Assembly: GCF_052072235.1 (NCBI RefSeq)
Contig: NZ_CM125436.1
Span: forward strand, 3,404,001-3,468,000
DNA from: Brevibacillus_D fluminis_A
GTDB taxonomy: Bacteria; Bacillota; Bacilli; Brevibacillales; Brevibacillaceae
DNA length: 64,000 bases
Reading direction: 5' to 3'
In this document: positions 36,385 to 44,446 of the stretch, one piece after another
Position numbering within the stretch: position 1 is the first letter of the stretch
Layout: the number at the start of each line of letters is the position of its first letter
Translations under genes and position numbers: made by a program
The notes under the pieces: model-generated
Databases searched by the model: none
What the model saw: the letters and a program-made list of their open reading frames with translations, nothing else
What the model was told of the DNA's origin: nothing

Positions 36385-36840
36385 TTATGAAAAGAGGCTC
36401 TTGGTCGTAATGACCTGAACGATTTTACCTTCCTGCATGATGGCGCTGATCTCATTCATGATCTTTGCTTCCAGCTTGTTCAAGCCTTCCGTTCCTCTGA
36501 GTTCATCGCGTTTCAATCCTGCCAATGTCTTGATGATAATCTGGTTCACCTGCGGCATGCGTTTGGTCAGCTCTTCCTTGCCCTTGCTGCTGTCAGCGGT
36601 GATGGAAAAGCGCGCCACAATGTAGTCATTCGAGAGCAGGTTGGTGGTGATTTCGCCGGAATCAACGGTATATTCCACCATTTCATCGGCGGTCATCGGC
36701 TTCACCTCTTCATGTCCTGCTGCCGCCGTTTGCGCAGAAGGCGAAAAGTAGAACTGCCACAGCACGAACGTCACCGCACCAATCAAGGTTATGGAAATAA
36801 TGATAATTAAGGCCATGTTAAACAGCTTGTTTTGAAACAT
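36385..36840 (-). CDS. fliL: Flagellar basal-body-associated protein FliL
   Basis: FliL surrounds the stator and supports torque or swarming. The 151-residue product has one N-terminal transmembrane helix (MALIIIISITLIGAVTFVLW) and a periplasmic-type domain with YTVDSGEITTNLLSNDYIVA. The ATG at 36840 follows AGGAGG. It lies between flbD and fliM, the expected place. Confidence 0.93.
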   Translation of the reverse strand: MFQNKLFNMALIIIISITLIGAVTFVLWQFYFSPSAQTAAAGHEEVKPMTADEMVEYTVDSGEITTNLLSNDYIVARFSITADSSKGKEELTKRMPQVNQIIIKTLAGLKRDELRGTEGLNKLEAKIMNEISAIMQEGKIVQVITTKSLFS

Positions 36841-36853
36841 CGTAAGCCTCCTG

Positions 36854-37078
36854 CTATACTATAGAGTCGTCGTCTTCAGGACGCGGAATGACGGTCGCCG
36901 AGTTGGCTTTTTGGTAAAAGGCGGTGATTTGCTCCGCGATGGCTTTTGCCGGTTCCTTTACCAACAGCTTTTTCCCGTTCAACAGGGTGATGACCGTATC
37001 AGGAGTTGCTTCAACGACTTCTATATGGGTGATATTGAGAAAGAATTTTCCTCCGTTCAATCGAGTTAATTCGATCAT
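36854..37078 (-). CDS. flbD: FlbD/SwrD family flagellar protein
   Basis: The family (SwrD in B. subtilis) promotes flagellar power for swarming. The 74-residue product has the diagnostic start MIELTRLNGGKFFLNITHIE and VEATPDTVITLLNGKKLLVK. The ATG at 37078 follows AAAGGG. It sits between flgE and fliL. Confidence 0.93.
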   Translation of the reverse strand: MIELTRLNGGKFFLNITHIEVVEATPDTVITLLNGKKLLVKEPAKAIAEQITAFYQKANSATVIPRPEDDDSIV

Positions 37079-37100
37079 CTGACCAACCCTTTCACATGGG

Positions 37101-37132
37101 GAAGTGGGGGCCCAAAGGCCCCGCCCTGCTTC
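37101..37132. repeat. GC-rich hairpin between flgE and flbD
   Basis: GGGGCC and GGCCCC flank a 4-nt loop, extended by GAAG/CTTC at the base. On the minus strand it is followed by non-T sequence and then the flbD ribosome binding site, so it looks like an intercistronic processing or attenuating structure rather than a terminator. Confidence 0.45.
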
Positions 37133-37151
37133 CTTTATTTTACCTTACGAT

Positions 37152-37976
37152 CTAGCGTTTCAGGTTGATCAACTCTTCCAATACTGTGTCAGAAGTGGTA
37201 ATAATGCGGGAGTTCGCCTGGAAACCGCGCTGTGCCACGATCATTTCCGTAAATTCCTCCGACAAGTCGACGTTGGACATTTCCAAGGCACCGGAAACGA
37301 TGGAAGAGTTAGCACCTGCAGGGTTCGTAATATTGTCAACCTGGGTATTTCCAGCCTCCCTCGCATTCGGTGTCAATTCATATAAGGCATTTCCGATCTT
37401 TTTCAAACCAGCTGCGTTGTCTACAGTAGCAACTCCGATAAATCCGCTTCCAATCGGAGCCGTCACACCTTGCGTATCAGTCGCATTGATGCTGCCATCC
37501 CGACCAATCGAGTAAGAAACATACGTGCCTCGCGGGATTTGAATTGGCGACTCGCCACTATCCAGGACTTGCATGCCTTGAGAATTGACCAGATAGCCGT
37601 CCCCATCACGCGTGAAATTTCCAGCTCTTGTTAAATACCTCGTTGTACCTCCGTCAGGACTTACAACGAAAAATGCATCACCTTCAATAGCCAAATCCGA
37701 TGTCAAATTTGTTGTCATCGGGCTGCCTGGAGAGTGTACGACATCGATGGATGCAGTTGTTGAACCCAAGCCCACTTGTTTCGCGTTTATACCACCCAAG
37801 CCACTACCATTCCCCGCAGATGCGCCCGTAACGTTTTGGCTCAAAATATCTTGGAACATGACGCGGCTCTTCTTGAAGCCGACCGTATTCACGTTCGCGA
37901 TATTATTGCCGATTACGTCCAGTTTTGTTTGAAAGCCACGCATACCAGAAACCCCAGAATACATTGAACGAAGCAT
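37152..37976 (-). CDS. flgE: Flagellar hook protein FlgE
   Basis: FlgE polymerises into the hook. The 274-residue product is close to B. subtilis FlgE (264), with the rod/hook N-terminus (LRSMYSGVSGMRGFQTKLDV, then IGNNIANVNTVGFKKSR), a central DLAIEGDAFFVV segment and the C-terminal NVDLSEEFTEMIVAQRGFQA followed by NSRIITTSD. The ATG at 37976 follows GAGGGGG. By sequence alone it could be called FlgG-like; its place before flbD and fliL and the B. subtilis precedent favour FlgE. Confidence 0.93.
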   Translation of the reverse strand: MLRSMYSGVSGMRGFQTKLDVIGNNIANVNTVGFKKSRVMFQDILSQNVTGASAGNGSGLGGINAKQVGLGSTTASIDVVHSPGSPMTTNLTSDLAIEGDAFFVVSPDGGTTRYLTRAGNFTRDGDGYLVNSQGMQVLDSGESPIQIPRGTYVSYSIGRDGSINATDTQGVTAPIGSGFIGVATVDNAAGLKKIGNALYELTPNAREAGNTQVDNITNPAGANSSIVSGALEMSNVDLSEEFTEMIVAQRGFQANSRIITTSDTVLEELINLKR

Positions 37977-38005
37977 TCAATAATCCCCCTCAAGTTGTGT
38001 TGTTC

Positions 38006-38057
38006 CGATTGCCTCAGTCAGTCGGCAATCGCTGGGCTTCCTCGATCGAGGGCCAGC
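38006..38057. repeat. Two adjacent hairpins between the TIGR02530-type gene and flgE
   Basis: CGATTGCC (38006-38013) pairs with GGCAATCG (38024-38031). Immediately next, GCTGG (38031-38035) pairs with CCAGC (38053-38057), enclosing a perfect CCTCGATCGAGG palindrome. Neither has a T-tract on the minus strand. Confidence 0.6.
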
Positions 38058-38076
38058 CCCCATCCCTTACGTTTGC

Positions 38077-38475
38077 TTATACGAAAATGGCACTGTCAAT
38101 GTTGGTAAACACATTGTCCTTCAGCTGCCCTTGCTCTACGGCCGTGATCACTTTCCGATTGACGATGCTGACCACGAACGCCACGTTGTCCATCATGATC
38201 AGTGATTCCTTGGCGCCTTTTCCCGCTGCTTTCGTCACAGCGCCCTCCAGCTTGGCGAGATGGGCGGCATCCAGCTCGATTCCCCGCTCTCGCATTCGCA
38301 CAGAAGCATGCTGGCTAAAACGGAGCGGCTGCGCTTGCTTTTGCGAAGCGCCAGGCAGCGAATCCTGCAGCCATTGCTCGAATGGCTTTTTGGTCTGCGC
38401 AGGCGCCATCTGCTTTGCTGGAAATCGTGTTTGGGATGGATAGAACGATTGACCGACGCGAAATTGTTCACTCAT
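38077..38475 (-). CDS. Flagellar operon protein, TIGR02530 type
   Basis: This small family of flagellar-operon proteins usually lies next to flgD and flgE; its function is unknown. The 132-residue product has the signature PLRFSQHASVRMRERGIELD with KVITAVEQGQLKDNVFTNID at the C-terminus. The ATG at 38475 follows GGAGGG. It starts only 23 nt after fliK, where flgD would normally be found first. Confidence 0.85.
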   Translation of the reverse strand: MSEQFRVGQSFYPSQTRFPAKQMAPAQTKKPFEQWLQDSLPGASQKQAQPLRFSQHASVRMRERGIELDAAHLAKLEGAVTKAAGKGAKESLIMMDNVAFVVSIVNRKVITAVEQGQLKDNVFTNIDSAIFV

Positions 38476-38498
38476 GACGGTTGCATCCCTCCAAACCT

Positions 38499-39890
38499 TT
38501 ACACAGAATATTCCACTTTCGCCTGCTTCGAGGCAAGCCAGCTATCTGCACCACCAGACTCTGTCAACGCGTCGATGTTAAATTCAGCATCGTCTTCATT
38601 GGATTGCTTGTTCTGCTCTCCCTGGCGATTTTGCTGGCTTCCGCGCTGCTCCTGGAAGCCGAATTGCGCTTGCTGGGAAGGCTGCTGCTGCGTCACTTCC
38701 AAACGGTCGACCTGCAAACCCAGTTGGGTCAAAGCTGCCCGCAATTGCGGCAATTGATTATCCAGCAATTCCTTGCCGGCATGCGTATCAGCGGCGAATT
38801 GTGCGGTAATCACATGATTGTTCGCGGTAATTTTCACATCGACCTGACCGAGCGCTTGCGGATGCAACGTTATTTTCGCTTCAGACATTCCGTTCGCACC
38901 CACGATCTTCATCTGCTTCACGAACAAATTCGCCACATCTTTCGGCAATTGCTCCGAACGAACCAGCTCACCGCTTGGTTGTGCTATCGGTGCGTTCGAC
39001 TGCTGGGCATTCGGCTGCAGAGCCGTCTGCAGACTGCCCGCAAATGCATTGTTGTTCGTCTGCGCCTCATCTGACGACACATTCGTCACGTCAGCGACAT
39101 TTTGCAAAGCAGCTTGCAGCAATTGATCCAGTTGTGTTTGCGGCTGTTCCGGACGGATTGCCAAACCTGGCTGATATTTTGCCAATGCCACCTGAACTTG
39201 GTGTGGCAGCAAGTGAGCCTGCATGGCTGACTGGAATTGGGTTACCGGCGAATAGCGGATGTCCCGCGGATTGCCACCAACCGTTTTCTTCGCTGTAGTG
39301 AACGATAGTTCCGGGTCCTTTGCTGCGCCCCCCGGCTGAACTACTTGCTGAACGTCTACCCCGTATTTCGCCAAAATGGCGACCGCCTGCTGTACGGCTT
39401 GCTTTACCTGTGGCTGTTGGTCTGACGATTGCGAACGGACCAATGATTCCAGCAGGTCAGCCATCTGAGTCGCACGCTGATCATCCACCCCTTGATTGAC
39501 AAAAGCTGTGACCAATGCCTGCTTGACATTTGGCTGCAGACTGACTGCCACCTGCCCTTGATCCGGCGATTCCGTCTGTGCCGCTTGGCTTGCCTGCTCA
39601 ATCGCTTGCTGCGGAATCATGTTGACGGTTCCGCTTTGCAGCAGCTGATCCAGCATGGCAAGCAGGTCGCCTACATCGTCCCCCTGGTCATCCTGCTCCG
39701 CAGTTTGGGGTACAAGCGAATCCACCGTCTGCGTCTGGATGTTGGCGAGAAGACCAGTCAGCTCAGTGGCCAACAAGCTGCCAAAACCGGCTTGCTGCTC
39801 CGGCATCGCCGCATTCTTCCCACCGCCAAGCCCGGTCGCTGCTTGTGCGTCAGCGGCTGTAAACGTGGTAACCGCGTTGTTTACGTTCAT
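38499..39890 (-). CDS. fliK: Flagellar hook-length control protein FliK
   Basis: FliK measures hook length and triggers the export switch through FlhB. The 463-residue product is Gln/Ala-rich for most of its length. The conserved C-terminal Flg_hook domain lies at about 330-420 (EAKITLHPQALGQVDVKITA, then LPQLRAALTQLGLQVDRLEV). The ATG at 39890 follows AGGAGGTGA exactly; the open frame upstream to 40034 overlaps the preceding gene and was rejected. Confidence 0.93.
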   Translation of the reverse strand: MNVNNAVTTFTAADAQAATGLGGGKNAAMPEQQAGFGSLLATELTGLLANIQTQTVDSLVPQTAEQDDQGDDVGDLLAMLDQLLQSGTVNMIPQQAIEQASQAAQTESPDQGQVAVSLQPNVKQALVTAFVNQGVDDQRATQMADLLESLVRSQSSDQQPQVKQAVQQAVAILAKYGVDVQQVVQPGGAAKDPELSFTTAKKTVGGNPRDIRYSPVTQFQSAMQAHLLPHQVQVALAKYQPGLAIRPEQPQTQLDQLLQAALQNVADVTNVSSDEAQTNNNAFAGSLQTALQPNAQQSNAPIAQPSGELVRSEQLPKDVANLFVKQMKIVGANGMSEAKITLHPQALGQVDVKITANNHVITAQFAADTHAGKELLDNQLPQLRAALTQLGLQVDRLEVTQQQPSQQAQFGFQEQRGSQQNRQGEQNKQSNEDDAEFNIDALTESGGADSWLASKQAKVEYSV

Positions 39891-39948
39891 TGTGTCACCT
39901 CCTGTTTTTGAATAAAAATAGTTGCTATGTAATCGATAGCTTGTGGAG

Positions 39949-40839
39949 CTATCGGAGCAACTCGCTGGTAATGCGAGCAGCAAGCGCGGTATTTTTCTCA
40001 CCGATGGCGGCCAACACTTGCGCGCGCTTGTCATTGGCCATGCCTGCCATAATGGAGATCGCCCGCTTTTGGTTGGTTGTCATCAAGGCGGTTATGATCT
40101 CGGCAGCGCGGGCTGCCGGCATTTGCGAAAACGAATTGACGAGATTGTCCATGCTGGTCGAATCTTGCCTTGTCTCGCTCAGCGCCTTGGTGAGCACCTG
40201 CACGCGCTGTTGGAGCGCCGCGATGTCATCATCTTTGCTAATCGTCGTATCCTTCAGCAAAATCGAAATGTCAGCCGCTTTTTTCGGATCCATTTTCGCC
40301 AAAAGGTCTGCACGCTGCTCGGGTTTCATTGCGGCAAGCACCGTAACAGCCTCTTCCACCGAAAGATTTTCCACGATGGCAGCTGCGTTTTTCGGCGACA
40401 TGCTCGTATAAATTTTGGATAAATCCTGGAACTGCTTTTGTCGTTCTGCGGCATCCGCTTTTTTGTCTTCCATCATTTTTTGCAAATCCTGCACCTGTTT
40501 TTGCAGGTTTTGGATCGTGGCGTCCTTTTGGGCCGACTCCCCTTGCAATTGCGCGAGCTGCTGCTTGCTTTTGTTCAAATCAGTCTGAGTCGTAACCAAT
40601 TGGTTCTGCACGTTTTGCTTTTTTGCCGCATCCGGGTCGGCTTCCTGCGGTACATCCGGGACAATTTTTTCAATGTAGGGGATTGAATTCGCCCAGCCTA
40701 ACACTTTCCCCACTACATTTACGCCCAAGAAGCTTAGCAGAACGCCGCCCAGGATGCTCGCAAACAAGGCCGGGATGATGATCATATAAAAAATCCATTC
40801 CCACTTGCTGTACGATTTCTCTTCCTGGGTTTCTTCCAT
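39949..40839 (-). CDS. MotE/YlxF-type protein with MgtE-N-like domains
   Basis: The 296-residue protein has one N-terminal transmembrane helix (about 17-45), a long Gln-rich coiled coil (about 75-140) and an MgtE-N/FliG-like helical segment (SPKNAAAIVENLSVEEAVTV, then LAAMKPEQRADLLAKMDPKK). After a second short coiled coil comes another similar segment (MPAARAAEIITALMTTNQKR). YlxF of B. subtilis occupies the same fliJ-fliK position but is shorter. It probably acts as a chaperone or scaffold near the stator or basal body; this is inference. The ATG at 40839 follows AGGAGG. Confidence 0.88.
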   Translation of the reverse strand: MEETQEEKSYSKWEWIFYMIIIPALFASILGGVLLSFLGVNVVGKVLGWANSIPYIEKIVPDVPQEADPDAAKKQNVQNQLVTTQTDLNKSKQQLAQLQGESAQKDATIQNLQKQVQDLQKMMEDKKADAAERQKQFQDLSKIYTSMSPKNAAAIVENLSVEEAVTVLAAMKPEQRADLLAKMDPKKAADISILLKDTTISKDDDIAALQQRVQVLTKALSETRQDSTSMDNLVNSFSQMPAARAAEIITALMTTNQKRAISIMAGMANDKRAQVLAAIGEKNTALAARITSELLR

Positions 40840-40857
40840 GATGAACCTCCTAGCCGG

Positions 40858-41298
40858 CTATCTGCGAACGTACTGAACGAGGCCGATCTCATCCAATATC
40901 TGTTGCTCCCGATATTTTGCAGCCTCGTCGTATTTGAGGCGTTCTTTTTCTTTAAGCTTGCTCCACAGCTGGTTTTCCTGCATTTTGGACGTCAACGTCC
41001 GCTTGCAGTTCTCCACGTTTCGGTCGCACGCCGAGATGGTGTCAACCTGCTGCACGATCGCCTTGTCGATCGCCAGACGAAATTGATTCATTTCCATCAG
41101 CCTGGCTGCCGTGCACGCTTGCTCCTGCAGCTTGTGCAGCGTATCGGTCAGCTGATCCCTGCGCTGATGCAGATGAATCAGCTTCTCTTCTTCCTCGGTC
41201 TTTTTTTGAACGGACTTGCCGAAAGCCCATTCGGCCTGCTCCTGTTCCTTTTCCTTCAAATCGAGAATCTTCTGGAGATGAAAGCGAAATACCGCCAT
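40858..41298 (-). CDS. fliJ: Flagellar export chaperone/ATPase stalk protein FliJ
   Basis: FliJ is the coiled-coil stalk in the FliI ATPase ring. The 146-residue protein begins MAVFRFHLQKILDLKEKEQE and is an alpha-helical hairpin throughout, as expected. The ATG shares one base with the fliI stop (TAATG) and follows GGAGGG, so it is coupled. Confidence 0.94.
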   Translation of the reverse strand: MAVFRFHLQKILDLKEKEQEQAEWAFGKSVQKKTEEEEKLIHLHQRRDQLTDTLHKLQEQACTAARLMEMNQFRLAIDKAIVQQVDTISACDRNVENCKRTLTSKMQENQLWSKLKEKERLKYDEAAKYREQQILDEIGLVQYVRR

Positions 41299-42620
41299 TA
41301 GTTCAGCCCTCCAAAATGAGCAATCAGCGCATTGATGGTCTTCTCCAGCTCTGCCGGTTCATGTGTCCCTTGAGCTGTGAAGCCGGTAATCACATCCCGC
41401 AAACGAATGGCCGCATCGATGTCGCGATTGCTGCCTTGCTTATAGGCACCGATGTTGATCAGGTCTTCCGCTTCTTTATAGGTAGCCATATGCCGCTTCA
41501 GCGTGCGTGCCGCATCGAGATGCTGATGCGTGCAAATTTCGTTCATGACACGGCTTACGCTTTGCAGAACATCAATCGCCGGAAAATGCCCTTTCTGGGC
41601 AATCTTCCGATCCAGCACGATGTGACCGTCCAAAATCCCCCGCACCGCATCGGCAATCGGATCGTTCATGTCGTCCGAATCGACAAGCACGGTGTAAAAA
41701 GCCGTGATGCTTCCTAGATGGGACGTTCCCGCACGCTCCAACAGGCGTGGCAGCATGGCAAATACGGAAGGCGTGTACCCTCTCGTTGCCGGCGGCTCGC
41801 CAATCGCGAGTCCGACCTCGCGCTGCGCCATCGCAAAACGTGTGACAGAGTCCATCATCAGCATGACGTTCAATCCGCGGTCGCGAAAATATTCGGCGAT
41901 GGATGTCGCCAGCATCGCGCCTTTGATACGAATCATAGCAGGCTGGTCGGAGGTAGCCACGACCAGGATGGATCGTTTGAGCCCCTCTTCCCCGAGATCG
42001 CGCTCGATGAACTCCTTCACCTCGCGCCCACGCTCTCCGATCAATCCGATCACATTGATATCTGCCGATGTGTTTCTCGCGATCATGCCCAGGAGTGTGC
42101 TTTTCCCTACGCCGGAACCGGCAAAAATCCCGACACGCTGCCCTTTGCCAACTGTCAACAGGCCATCGATCGCCCGGACGCCAACATTTAATTTCTCTTC
42201 AATACGCGGCCGGGTCAATGGATTCGGCGGCTGGTTCTCGGTCGGGTACGTCGTCAAGCCGTACGGGAGCACCGAACCGTCCATCGGTCTTCCAAGCCCA
42301 TCGAGCACATAGCCGAGTATCTCTGGTCCAACTTTGACGGATAGCGGTTTGCCGGTCGCGACCACATCGCATCCCGGTCCAACTGCGGTTAACTCGCCAA
42401 GCGGCATCAGTAGCACCTTGTGATCGCGAAAACCGACAACCTCCGCCATAATCGGTTCCTGTCCGTTCTGCGGGTAGATCAGACAAACCTCGCCCAGCTT
42501 TGTCTCGGGGCCATGCGATTCAATCGTCAGTCCGATGACCTGTGTTACTTTACCGTTCACTCTGACGGGATCTATCTGTTCGAGCGCGTATACGTATTTT
42601 TTCAGATCAAGCTGGCTCAT
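41298..42620 (-). CDS. fliI: Flagellum-specific ATPase FliI
   Basis: FliI energises flagellar protein export. The 440-residue product is an F1-beta-like ATPase with Walker A GIFAGSGVGKSTLLGMIA, LIGERGREVKEFI, Walker B region LNVMLMMDSVTRFA and REVGLAIGEPPATRGYTPSV. The ATG at 42620 lies within fliH (14-nt overlap); the upstream extension to 42641 was rejected. Confidence 0.97.
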   Translation of the reverse strand: MSQLDLKKYVYALEQIDPVRVNGKVTQVIGLTIESHGPETKLGEVCLIYPQNGQEPIMAEVVGFRDHKVLLMPLGELTAVGPGCDVVATGKPLSVKVGPEILGYVLDGLGRPMDGSVLPYGLTTYPTENQPPNPLTRPRIEEKLNVGVRAIDGLLTVGKGQRVGIFAGSGVGKSTLLGMIARNTSADINVIGLIGERGREVKEFIERDLGEEGLKRSILVVATSDQPAMIRIKGAMLATSIAEYFRDRGLNVMLMMDSVTRFAMAQREVGLAIGEPPATRGYTPSVFAMLPRLLERAGTSHLGSITAFYTVLVDSDDMNDPIADAVRGILDGHIVLDRKIAQKGHFPAIDVLQSVSRVMNEICTHQHLDAARTLKRHMATYKEAEDLINIGAYKQGSNRDIDAAIRLRDVITGFTAQGTHEPAELEKTINALIAHFGGLN

Positions 42621-43437
42621 CTGCGTCACTTCCCCGTGCAATCTCGATCAGCGCTTGTTTAATCTCGGCAAGCTGCGTATCGATGCGCGCATCGATGCTG
42701 CCAAGCGGCGTCCGGATCACGCAGCCTTCATCCTTGACGGTATGATCCGGAAAAATTTGCAGCTCTGCTTGTCCATCGAACAAGGAAGCCAACTGCTGCC
42801 TGTGTTCCGAGAGAAAGGGATAGTCCGCATGATTGACATACAGGGAGATGTCTCCGTGCACGCGGGAGCGGCGCAAGTACCTGCTTACCAGCTCCAGCTT
42901 CCTCATTTGATCCAGTTCCAGTTCAGCCCCGATGATTTTCCGCGCGATTTCTGTTGATAACTCTACGAGAAACGGCTCTGCTTCAGCGATGATCGTCCGT
43001 TTTTCCGCATAGGCCATTTCCAGCACTTGCTTGGCCAGCTGAACGGTTTGCTCTTCCTCTTGGAGCGCTTGCTGCTTCCCTTCGATCAGGCCTTGCTGGT
43101 ACCCTTCCTGGCGCGCCTGCTGGCGGTCTTGATCGATTTGGGCCTCTGCCAGCCTGCGCTGCTCCTTGGCCCATTGCTGAATATCGGCTTCTGCCTGATT
43201 TTTGTTCAACTCAGCCTGCTCGACCGCTTCGGCCAATATCCGCTTTGCCATTTCTTCGGCATCGCGGAGGATGGTTTGCGCTTCGAGTTGGACTTCATGC
43301 AAATAATTCTCATTTTCCTGCAACTTTTCTCCAAGATCTTCCGTCTTAAGGGGCAATGAGGCTTTGACAGAAAGGAGAATCTTCTCGTCTGAATGCTGAT
43401 AGCTGGACGCTTTAAAAATCCTAGACAATGATATCAT
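42607..43437 (-). CDS. fliH: Flagellar assembly protein FliH
   Basis: FliH regulates FliI and links it to the C ring. The 276-residue protein is a long Glu/Gln/Ala-rich coiled coil (about 35-150) with a C-terminal V-ATPase subunit E-like domain (FLVELSTEIARKIIGAELEL). The ATG at 43437 lies very close to the GGAGGGG site; a TTG at 43428 is better spaced and may be the true start. It overlaps fliG by up to 17 nt. Confidence 0.92.
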   Translation of the reverse strand: MISLSRIFKASSYQHSDEKILLSVKASLPLKTEDLGEKLQENENYLHEVQLEAQTILRDAEEMAKRILAEAVEQAELNKNQAEADIQQWAKEQRRLAEAQIDQDRQQARQEGYQQGLIEGKQQALQEEEQTVQLAKQVLEMAYAEKRTIIAEAEPFLVELSTEIARKIIGAELELDQMRKLELVSRYLRRSRVHGDISLYVNHADYPFLSEHRQQLASLFDGQAELQIFPDHTVKDEGCVIRTPLGSIDARIDTQLAEIKQALIEIARGSDADEPA

Positions 43438-44434
43438 CCCCTCCGCCGCGGGCTATGATAATTTCACCCGCCTCTTCCAAGCGTCGAATGGTAGCGACGA
43501 TGCGCGACTGCGCCTCTTCGACATCGCGGAGACGGACTGGTCCCATAAATTCCATTTCTTCTTTGAACGTTTCGGCCATACGCTTGGACATGTTGCGGAA
43601 CACCGTTTCGCGCACCTCTTCGCTCGCAACCTTGAGCGAGAGCTGGAGGTCTGCGTTTTCGACATCGCGGATCACGCGCTGAATCGAACGATTGTCCAAG
43701 GAGGCGATGTCCTCGAATACGAACATCCGTTTCTTGATCTCTTCCGCAAGCTCAGGGTCTTGAATTTCCAGCGAGTCAAGAATGGTTCGCTCCGTACTGC
43801 GGTCTACGCCATTCAGGACGTTGACGATCGCCTCGATACCGCCCGCTTGCGTGTAATCTTGCGTAACGGTAGCAGACAGCTTTTGCTCCAGGACCTGTTC
43901 CACCTGCGTGATGACTTCCGGCGATGTGCTGTCCATCAACGCGATGCGCTTTGCAACATCCGCCTGTCGTTCCTGCGGCAGCGAGGAGAGAATGAGCGCG
44001 GCCTGCTGCGGCTCCAAATAGGCGAGCACCAGCGCAATCGTTTGGGAGTGCTCATTCTGTAAAAAGTTCAAAATTTGATTCGGGTCTGCTTTTCTCGCAA
44101 AGTCAAACGGGCGTACCTGCAAGTTTGCTGTCAAGCGATTGATAATATCCATCGCTTTCGTTTCACCCAGCGCTTTTTGCAAGATTTCTTTGGCGTACGT
44201 GATCCCGCCCTGGGATATGACATCTTTCGCTACCGCGATTTGATGAAATTCAGCCAAAATCTTGTCTTTTTCCTCGTTATCCACTCTTCTGACATTGGCA
44301 ATCTCCAATGTCAGCTGCTCAATTTCGTCCTCTCGCAAATGTTTGAACACCTGTGCCGATACTTCCGGCCCAAGCGAGATGAGAAGAATGGCAGCCTTCT
44401 GACGGCCTGTCAATTCCTTGGCACCGCGCGCCAT
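43421..44434 (-). CDS. fliG: Flagellar motor switch protein FliG
   Basis: FliG couples rotor and stator. The 337-residue product has the N-terminal FliF-binding domain (LTGRQKAAILLISLGPEVSA), the middle EHSQTIALVLAYLEPQQAAL segment with the EHPQ-like motif as EHSQ, and the C-terminal charged torque helix (RNMSKRMAETFKEEMEFMGP). The ATG at 44434 follows GGGAG by 8 nt; the GTG at 44443 was rejected. Confidence 0.97.
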   Translation of the reverse strand: MARGAKELTGRQKAAILLISLGPEVSAQVFKHLREDEIEQLTLEIANVRRVDNEEKDKILAEFHQIAVAKDVISQGGITYAKEILQKALGETKAMDIINRLTANLQVRPFDFARKADPNQILNFLQNEHSQTIALVLAYLEPQQAALILSSLPQERQADVAKRIALMDSTSPEVITQVEQVLEQKLSATVTQDYTQAGGIEAIVNVLNGVDRSTERTILDSLEIQDPELAEEIKKRMFVFEDIASLDNRSIQRVIRDVENADLQLSLKVASEEVRETVFRNMSKRMAETFKEEMEFMGPVRLRDVEEAQSRIVATIRRLEEAGEIIIARGGGDDIIV

Positions 44435-44446
44435 AAACCTCACTCC

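Noticed and set aside
37101..37132. Terminator between flgE and flbD
   Set aside because: The GC-rich hairpin has no T-tract on the minus strand and lies inside a continuous operon.
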